In this document: positions 1 to 6,211 of the stretch, piece after piece
How the letters are laid out: every line of letters begins with the position of its first letter
How positions within the stretch are numbered: the first letter of the stretch is position 1
Assembly (NCBI GenBank): GCA_947428535.1
Contig: CANEMG010000060.1
Location: forward strand, 1 to 6,211
Origin: an uncultured Clostridium sp.
Lineage (GTDB): Bacteria; Bacillota; Clostridia; TANB77; CAG-508
Length of the DNA stretch: 6,211 bases
Reading direction: 5' to 3'
The notes under the pieces: generated by a model
What the model saw: the letters and a program-made list of their open reading frames with translations, nothing else
Told to the model about the DNA's origin: nothing
Database searches by the model: none
Made by a program: the position numbers and the translations under genes

Positions 1-1
1 C

Positions 2-1573
<1,572 letters not shown>

Positions 1574-1598
1574 CTAGTTGAAGAAAGGAAATTGCAAA

Positions 1599-1844
1599 TT
1601 GGAAGAAAATTACACATTTGAAATGTTTTGGGAAGATTTAGATAACGGATATAGAATATATTACACATATATGAATTGTAGATATTTAATTTATAAGTTA
1701 AATAAAAATTGTTATAAAAATGAATTAATTAAGGCTCCTGAAAAATGTCCACATCAAAAAAATGCTATGTATACTTTAAAAAGAGTAAAAGAGATATTTC
1801 CGTTTATGGAAAATAAAGAATATGATGCTGGGTTTAAAATTTAG
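1599..1844 (+). CDS. Small conserved-looking protein of unknown function
   Basis: I do not recognise a named function. The product is 81 residues from the chosen TTG at 1599, ending at TAG 1842-1844. It is rich in aromatic residues (YTFEMFWEDLDNGYRIYYTY near the N-terminus), has three cysteines (27, 38, 50) and a basic, helical-looking C-terminal part (TLKRVKEIFPFMENKEY). It has no signal peptide or membrane segment, so it is probably cytosolic. I chose TTG 1599 because AGGA (1586-1589) lies 9 bases upstream and the protein would then begin LEENYTFE. The frame is also open back to a TTG at 1578, which would give 88 residues but has only the repeat-derived AGGGA as an SD. The first ATG (1623) has no good SD and drops the YTFE segment. 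It lies 64 bases after ligA and 65 before ruvB. Its length, coding bias and lack of overlap with other genes support a real gene. Confidence 0.7.
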   Translation: MEENYTFEMFWEDLDNGYRIYYTYMNCRYLIYKLNKNCYKNELIKAPEKCPHQKNAMYTLKRVKEIFPFMENKEYDAGFKI

Positions 1845-1862
1845 AAAAAAATTCTAAATTTT
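1836..1862 (+). other. AT-rich 11-bp hairpin at the end of the small gene; possible weak terminator
   Basis: AAAATTTAGAA (1836-1846) pairs perfectly with TTCTAAATTTT (1852-1862) around an AAAAA loop. The left arm contains the TAG stop of the small gene. The right arm ends in TTTT, but there is no U-tract beyond the stem and the stem has almost no G-C pairs. Termination is therefore plausible but weak. Alternatively it could stabilise the 3' end or act as a binding site next to the candidate promoter that follows. Confidence 0.4.
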
Positions 1863-1870
1863 GGTATGAT
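1862..1870 (+). promoter_or_regulatory. Candidate extended -10 promoter for ruvB
   Basis: TGGTATGAT fits the extended -10 pattern TGnTATAAT with one mismatch. Transcription would start near 1877, leaving a leader of about 33 bases before the ruvB ATG. No good -35 box is seen: the region 17 bases upstream lies inside the AT-rich hairpin. Extended -10 promoters can work without a strong -35. In so AT-rich a sequence a chance match is possible. Confidence 0.35.
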
Positions 1871-1895
1871 GTTAGATCAAAATTTAAGCTAAAAT

Positions 1896-1901
1896 AGGAG
1901 G
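1896..1901 (+). promoter_or_regulatory. Strong Shine-Dalgarno site of ruvB
   Basis: AGGAGG lies 8 bases before the ATG at 1910. It is the best consensus SD in the window and fixes the ruvB start. Confidence 0.9.
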
Positions 1902-1909
1902 AACTCCAA

Positions 1910-2911
1910 ATGGATAAAAATATTCTATCACCAGATGCTTTTGATACAGATGAAGAGATATCAGAATTATCTTTAAGACCACAGAAAATAAGTGAATATA
2001 TAGGTCAGACAAAAGTAAAAGAGAATATGAAAATATATATAGAAGCAGCTAAAAAAAGAGATGAAGCTTTAGACCATGTTTTATTATATGGACCACCAGG
2101 ACTTGGAAAAACTACACTTTCAAATATTATTGCAAATGAAATGGGATCAAATATAAAAATAACTGCAGGACCAGCAATAGAAAGACCAGGAGATTTAGCA
2201 GCTTTACTTACAAATTTATCAGAAAAAGATATATTATTTATAGATGAAATACATAGATTAAATAAAAATATAGAAGAAATATTGTATCCTGCACTAGAAG
2301 ATTTTTGCTTAGATATAATAATTGGAAAAGGTCCAACAGCAAAATCTATAAGATTAGATTTACCTAAATTTACTTTAGTAGGAGCAACAACTAGAGCAGG
2401 AGCTTTATCAACACCACTTAGAGATAGATTTGGAATTGTTTCAAAATTAGAATTGTATTCTGAAAAAGATTTAACAACAATTATAGAAAGATCTAGTGAA
2501 ATTTTAGGAATGAAAATGGAGCAAGAAGCAGCAGTAGAGCTTGCTAAACGTTCAAGAGGAACCCCTAGAATTGCAAACAGATTATTAAAAAGAGTTAGAG
2601 ATTATGCAATGGTTTTAGGAGATGGAAACATAGATTTAAAAATTGCTAAAACTGCTTTAAATAATTTAGAAATAGATGAATTAGGATTAGATGATACAGA
2701 TAGAAAGATATTAGAAACAATTATTTTTAAATATGCAGGTAAACCAGTAGGAATAGAGACATTAGCAGCAACTTTAAATGAAGAAGTTGAAACTATAGAG
2801 GATGTTTATGAGCCATATTTATTACAAATTGGCTTTTTGTCAAGAACACCTAAAGGGAGAATAGCTACAGCTACAGCATATAGGCATTTAGGAATTGAAT
2901 ATATGGGATAG
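1910..2911 (+). CDS. ruvB: Holliday junction branch migration ATPase RuvB
   Basis: RuvB is the hexameric AAA+ motor that, loaded by RuvA, pumps DNA through Holliday junctions during recombination repair in the cytoplasm. At 333 residues it is the usual family length and complete. Visible motifs in order: [13 protein letters not shown] at the N-terminus (21-33), Walker A GPPGLGKT (61-68), Walker B LFIDEIH (109-115), sensor 1 GATTRAG (158-164), arginine finger LRDRFG (170-175), sensor 2 [10 protein letters not shown] (217-226), then the winged-helix DNA-binding domain ending [17 protein letters not shown] (301-317). No key residue is missing. The start is fixed by the SD at 1896. In many bacteria ruvA lies directly upstream; here the upstream neighbours are a small unknown gene and ligA, so ruvA must be elsewhere. 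An extended -10 at 1862 suggests it may have its own promoter. Confidence 0.99.
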   Translation: MDKNILSPDAFDTDEEISELSLRPQKISEYIGQTKVKENMKIYIEAAKKRDEALDHVLLYGPPGLGKTTLSNIIANEMGSNIKITAGPAIERPGDLAALLTNLSEKDILFIDEIHRLNKNIEEILYPALEDFCLDIIIGKGPTAKSIRLDLPKFTLVGATTRAGALSTPLRDRFGIVSKLELYSEKDLTTIIERSSEILGMKMEQEAAVELAKRSRGTPRIANRLLKRVRDYAMVLGDGNIDLKIAKTALNNLEIDELGLDDTDRKILETIIFKYAGKPVGIETLAATLNEEVETIEDVYEPYLLQIGFLSRTPKGRIATATAYRHLGIEYMG

Positions 2912-2912
2912 A

Positions 2913-2928
2913 TTCTAAAATTTTAGAA
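2913..2928. repeat. 16-bp perfect palindrome after ruvB
   Basis: TTCTAAAA joined directly to TTTTAGAA forms a perfect palindrome starting 2 bases after the ruvB stop. As RNA it could form at most about a 6-bp AT-rich stem, so it is a poor terminator. It shares the word TTCTAAA/TTTAGAA with the hairpin at 1836-1862. It could be a protein-binding site or chance in AT-rich DNA. Confidence 0.45.
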
Positions 2929-2957
2929 AGGGGAATATGCTAATTAAAATAGCATAT
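2927..2957 (+). promoter_or_regulatory. Displaced SD plus hairpin in the flavoprotein translation start region
   Basis: The only SD-like sequence before the ATG at 2965 is AAAGGGG (2927-2933), 31 bases away and too far for normal initiation. Between them, ATATGCTA (2935-2942) pairs perfectly with TAGCATAT (2950-2957) around a 7-base loop. If this stem folds, the effective distance between SD and ATG becomes 8 bases (2934 plus 2958-2964), which is ideal. The pairing is seen directly; the effect on translation is inferred. No in-frame start lies upstream, because TAA at 2959-2961 closes the frame. Confidence 0.55.
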
Positions 2958-2964
2958 ATAAAAA

Positions 2965-4530
2965 ATGAAAAAAGTTATAATAATTGGAGCTGGGCCAGCA
3001 GGACTAACAGCAGGCTATGAATTATTAAAAGATGAAAAAGAAGAATATGAAGTTGTTATACTTGAAGAATCACAAGACATAGGAGGTATATCTAAGACTG
3101 TTAAATATAATGGAAATAGAATGGATATAGGTGGACATAGATTCTTCTCAAAAGATACAAGAGTTATGAGTTTTTGGGAAGAACTTATGCCAATACAAGG
3201 AACTAATTCTTTTGATGATGAAAAATTAGGAAGAGAAAAACCTTTAAAAGAAGGAGGACCAAATCCTGAAAAAGAAGATACAGTAATGCTTTTAAGGACT
3301 AGAGTATCAAGAATCTATTATTTAAAAAAATTTTTTGATTATCCGATTAGTTTAAAGCTACAAACATTTACAAATATGGGATTAATAAGAACAATAAAAG
3401 CAGGATTTAGTTATTTAAAATCTATATTTATGAAAAAAGAAGAAACATCATTAGAGAATTTTTATATAAATCATTTTGGAAAAGTTTTATATAGTATGTT
3501 TTTTGAAAAGTACACAGAGAAGCTTTGGGGAAGACATCCCAAAGAAATATCAGCTGACTGGGGAGCCCAAAGGGTAAAAGGAGTATCAATAAAAGCTGTT
3601 ATAAAAGATGCTTTTTCTAAAATATTTGGAAGAAAAAATAAAGATAAAGTTGAAACATCTTTAATAGAACAATTTTGGTATCCTAAATATGGACCAGGAC
3701 AATTGTGGGAAACTTTAGCTGAAAAAATAGAAGAAAAAGGTGGAAAAATTCAAAAAGGATATTTTGTAAAAAATATTAATGTAGAAAATAACAAAGTAAA
3801 ATCAGTAGAATGTATTGTAGATGGAAAAACAGAAATTATTGAAGGAGATATTTTTATTTCATCAATGCCTGTTAAAGATTTAGTAGTTGGATTTAAAGGA
3901 GAAGTTATACCAAAAGAAATTACAGAAATTGCTACAGGACTTCCTTATGTTGATTTTCAAACAGTTGGGGTTTTAGTTAACAAATTAAAATTAAAAAATA
4001 AGACTAAAATGAAAACTTTAGGAGATATAGTTCCTGATTGTTGGATTTATGTACAAGAACCAGAAGTAGAAATGCTTAGATTACAAATATTCAATAACTG
4101 GTCACCATACCTAGTAAAAGATGCTGGAAATACTGTATGGATAGGACTTGAATATACATGTAGTGAAGGTGATAAATACTGGAATATGAGTGATAAAGAA
4201 TTTTCAGAATTTGCAATAAATGAATTAGTAAGTATGGGAGTTATAGAAAAGCAAGATGTCATAGATTCACATAGAGAAAGAATAAAAAAAGCTTATCCAG
4301 CTTATTTTGACACATATGAACATATGGATAAACTAATAGAATATCTAAATAAATATGACAACTTATATTGTGTTGGAAGAAATGGGCAACACAGATATAA
4401 TAATATGGATCATTCTATGGCAACATCATTTGAGGCTGTTAAAAATATTAAAGAAGGTGTAAAAGAAAAAGATAATATTTGGAATGTAAACACTGATAAA
4501 GAATATCACGAGGAAAAAATGTCCAATTAG
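2965..4530 (+). CDS. FAD-dependent oxidoreductase (amine oxidase / UDP-galactopyranose-mutase-like)
   Basis: A 521-residue soluble flavoprotein of the broad NAD(P)/FAD-dependent oxidoreductase group that includes protoporphyrinogen oxidase, amine oxidases and UDP-galactopyranose mutase. The FAD-binding Rossmann motif GAGPAG (8-13) sits right at the N-terminus, with the ribose-binding acid at the end of the second strand (VVILEES, 30-36). This is followed by [12 protein letters not shown] (52-63), a middle domain with [20 protein letters not shown] (181-200) and [11 protein letters not shown] (239-249), and the C-terminal FAD motif [20 protein letters not shown] (466-485). No membrane segment is seen. 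The substrate is not evident. The YT-K-WG middle motif resembles sugar-nucleotide mutases, and the next gene looks like an envelope polysaccharide protein, so a role in glycan or lipid-linked sugar metabolism is a reasonable inference, not shown. Its last codons, Met-Ser-Asn-stop, lie in the second repeat copy. Its SD is set back behind a hairpin. Confidence 0.9.
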   Translation: MKKVIIIGAGPAGLTAGYELLKDEKEEYEVVILEESQDIGGISKTVKYNGNRMDIGGHRFFSKDTRVMSFWEELMPIQGTNSFDDEKLGREKPLKEGGPNPEKEDTVMLLRTRVSRIYYLKKFFDYPISLKLQTFTNMGLIRTIKAGFSYLKSIFMKKEETSLENFYINHFGKVLYSMFFEKYTEKLWGRHPKEISADWGAQRVKGVSIKAVIKDAFSKIFGRKNKDKVETSLIEQFWYPKYGPGQLWETLAEKIEEKGGKIQKGYFVKNINVENNKVKSVECIVDGKTEIIEGDIFISSMPVKDLVVGFKGEVIPKEITEIATGLPYVDFQTVGVLVNKLKLKNKTKMKTLGDIVPDCWIYVQEPEVEMLRLQIFNNWSPYLVKDAGNTVWIGLEYTCSEGDKYWNMSDKEFSEFAINELVSMGVIEKQDVIDSHRERIKKAYPAYFDTYEHMDKLIEYLNKYDNLYCVGRNGQHRYNNMDHSMATSFEAVKNIKEGVKEKDNIWNVNTDKEYHEEKMSN

Positions 4531-4569
4531 GGACGCTAGTTTTTGGACATTTTTGTCCAATTAGGGACA
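4517..4569 (+). repeat. 53-base dispersed repeat, copy 2, overlapping the flavoprotein stop
   Basis: This is the partner of 1521-1573, at 51 of 53 identical positions and in the same orientation. GTCCAATTAGGGAC occurs twice (4521-4534 and 4555-4568). The central hairpin pairs TTGGACA (4543-4549) with TGTCCAA (4554-4560). In this copy the upstream GTCCAA (4521-4526) can also pair with TTGGAC (4543-4548), giving a competing fold. The TAG stop of the flavoprotein (4528-4530) is repeat-derived. It lies between the flavoprotein and the membrane protein gene. Confidence 0.9.
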
Positions 4570-4590
4570 TATGTTAATTTTAAAATCTAA

Positions 4591-4596
4591 TATAAT
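4591..4596 (+). promoter_or_regulatory. Candidate -10 box before the membrane protein gene
   Basis: TATAAT matches the -10 consensus perfectly, 17 bases before the ATG at 4614. No -35 box lies at a normal distance: 4568-4573 reads CATATG. A start about 7 bases downstream would place the SD at the very 5' end of the transcript. It may be real or a chance match in AT-rich DNA. Confidence 0.25.
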
Positions 4597-4602
4597 TATT
4601 TA

Positions 4603-4606
4603 AGGA
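4603..4606 (+). promoter_or_regulatory. Shine-Dalgarno site of the membrane protein gene
   Basis: AGGA lies 7 bases before the ATG at 4614. It supports that start, which is followed immediately by a positively charged tail and a membrane segment. Confidence 0.7.
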
Positions 4607-4613
4607 ATAATTT

Positions 4614-6211
4614 ATGAAGAAAGAGTATTATAAATTTTTAAAATTTTTTATAATTGCCTTATTTTTAGAAGTAATTGTTTTTAACATTACTTCTTATCGT
4701 GTTTTATTTGGAAAATATAATGAGAAAGCTTTTTCTAATTTTGAATTTTCTCATTATGATGAAGATAAAGCATTTATAAAAATAAATAATATAAATGAAA
4801 AAGTAGGTACAGTTAAAATTGAATTTAATGATGTAGATTATGCAGAATATAGGGTTTATTATTCTGACAGAACAACAGATAGGTATGTAGGGCTAAAAGA
4901 GAAAACATTTATAGAAAATTATGAAAAATCTAAATATATACCAGTATATTTGTCAGGAGACACTAAAGGTTTAATGTTATCAGTTCCTAGATATGTTTAT
5001 GAAGAAGGGAAAGTTGGAAATATTATAATAAATGATAAAATTCCTTTTGATTTTAACATAGTTAGAGTTACTATTATTTTTGCAATTTTAATATTTGGAT
5101 ATTATTTCAAAAATAATGAAATATTTAATATAAGCTACTCTAAAAAAAGTCTAAAGCAAGAGTATATTTTATTAGGTGTGCTATTAATATTTTTAATATT
5201 ACTAACAGGAATAAATTCTTATTCAAGTAGTGAGGAAAGTTTAGGAAAGGGGATTATAAATTCTTTATCAACAGATGAAGGTATTTATAATAAAGACTTT
5301 GTAAATTCTATTATAAATAGAAAATTATATTTGTTAGATGAACCAAGTGAAGATGTTTTGAAACTAGAAAACCCATATGACAATTTTACAAGAGATAATA
5401 CTGTTACAAGAGATGTTGATTATAAGTGGGATACAGCATTATATAAAGGACATCAATATATTTATTTTGGAATATTACCATTATTAATAACATTTTTGCC
5501 ATTTTATTTATTAACACATAAGTATTTGAAAATTTCTATAGTAGTTTTTACGTTTTCAGTATTTATTTTTATATTATTAAAAGAAATATTAATTAAAATA
5601 TTACAAAAGTATTTTGATAATATTCCTTTTAGATGTGTTGTACTATTTTTAATAATTTTATGTTCGGGAAGCTTAATATTATATGCTAATGGAATTCCAA
5701 GAGTATATGAATTAGTAATAATAGTTGGCTTATATTTTGTGCTTCAAGGAATTTATTTTATCATTAAATCTTCTGAATCAGAAGATAGAAAATATTTAAA
5801 TATATTTTTAGGATGCCTATGTTTAGCACTATCAGTAGTATGTAGACCAACAGATTTGATAGTATCATTATTAATAGTTCCATATTTACTAAAATTATTT
5901 ATAGAAAATGTGAAAAATAATAAAAAGAATTTAGTTAAACTTATTGTTTCAGTAGCAATACCATATATAGTGATAGGAATAGCTTTAATGTGGTACAACT
6001 ATATAAGATTTGATAGTGTTTTTGAATTTGGTGCTAAATATCAATTAACAATTGCAAATATGAAAGATCTAGGAAGCAGAATTTTTGCTATTCCTGTAGG
6101 AATTATGTGTAATCTGTTTAATGTACCTCAATTTATATCAAGTTTTCCTTTTATACAAAATAATAATAATTTAGGAACTTTTTATGGTTATTATTATATA
6201 GAAAATATGTT
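4614..6211 (+). CDS. Polytopic membrane protein, likely GT-C-type envelope glycan protein, 3' truncated
   Basis: The frame is open from ATG 4614 to the right edge: 532 codons plus two bases with no stop. A short basic N-terminus (MKKEYYKFLK) leads into a first membrane segment (about 11-24). A hydrophilic, beta-rich segment follows (about 25-148), probably outside the membrane. Further membrane segments lie near 149-165, 183-200, 283-300, 305-323, 340-357, 364-383, 396-424 and 441-460. Between the third and fourth is a hydrophilic loop (201-280) ending in WDTALYKGHQYIYFGILP (272-289), which resembles the GxYYxYFGxxP-like stretch of Firmicute polytopic glycan proteins. CRPTDL (410-415) and WYNYIRFDSVFEFGAKYQLT (460-479) fit the same type. 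Such proteins are often GT-C-fold glycosyltransferases using lipid-linked sugars on the outer face of the membrane. This assignment rests on architecture and remembered motifs; no catalytic residue is proven. Its placement after a mutase-like flavoprotein fits an envelope polysaccharide locus. An antisense reading frame at 5753-5998 is a shadow. Confidence 0.85.
   Translation, partial: MKKEYYKFLKFFIIALFLEVIVFNITSYRVLFGKYNEKAFSNFEFSHYDEDKAFIKINNINEKVGTVKIEFNDVDYAEYRVYYSDRTTDRYVGLKEKTFIENYEKSKYIPVYLSGDTKGLMLSVPRYVYEEGKVGNIIINDKIPFDFNIVRVTIIFAILIFGYYFKNNEIFNISYSKKSLKQEYILLGVLLIFLILLTGINSYSSSEESLGKGIINSLSTDEGIYNKDFVNSIINRKLYLLDEPSEDVLKLENPYDNFTRDNTVTRDVDYKWDTALYKGHQYIYFGILPLLITFLPFYLLTHKYLKISIVVFTFSVFIFILLKEILIKILQKYFDNIPFRCVVLFLIILCSGSLILYANGIPRVYELVIIVGLYFVLQGIYFIIKSSESEDRKYLNIFLGCLCLALSVVCRPTDLIVSLLIVPYLLKLFIENVKNNKKNLVKLIVSVAIPYIVIGIALMWYNYIRFDSVFEFGAKYQLTIANMKDLGSRIFAIPVGIMCNLFNVPQFISSFPFIQNNNNLGTFYGYYYIENM

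Noticed and set aside
4047..4262. Reverse-strand open frame within the flavoprotein gene
   Set aside because: Short, antisense to conserved coding sequence, and without an SD.
5753..5998. Reverse-strand open frame of 81 codons near the right end
   Set aside because: The plus strand is continuously open here and encodes convincing membrane segments, so this frame is a shadow.

Overview
The window is a stretch of an AT-rich, low-GC bacterial chromosome. It is most likely from a Clostridia-type Firmicute: arginine is almost always AGA, ATA isoleucine codons are abundant, Shine-Dalgarno (SD) sites are clear, and the bacterial housekeeping genes ligA and ruvB are present. All genes read rightward, and both ends cut through a gene. 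There is no gap longer than about 100 bases between genes.

Layout: (1) 2-1534, the 3' three quarters of ligA (NAD-dependent DNA ligase), with the adenylated lysine region lost off the left edge. (2) 1521-1573, first copy of a 53-base repeat that supplies the ligA stop codon. (3) 1599-1844, a small conserved-looking protein of unknown function with a probable TTG start. (4) 1836-1870, an AT-rich hairpin and a candidate extended -10 promoter. (5) 1910-2911, ruvB, complete. (6) 2912-2964, a palindrome, then an SD separated from its start codon by a hairpin. (7) 2965-4530, a complete FAD-dependent oxidoreductase of the amine oxidase / UDP-galactopyranose-mutase-like class. (8) 4517-4569, second copy of the 53-base repeat, again carrying the stop codon of the gene before it. 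(9) 4614 to the right edge, a large polytopic membrane protein, open at the 3' end, with the look of a GT-C-type cell-surface polysaccharide or glycosyltransferase protein.

Functionally the left half is DNA repair and recombination: LigA seals nicks and RuvB drives Holliday junction migration. The right half looks like the start of a cell-envelope glycan locus. The most unusual features are the near-identical repeats that end two unrelated genes in the same reading phase, and the SD-hairpin-ATG arrangement before the flavoprotein. I see no CRISPR array, transposase, tRNA or rRNA, and no clearly new defence or mobile system.
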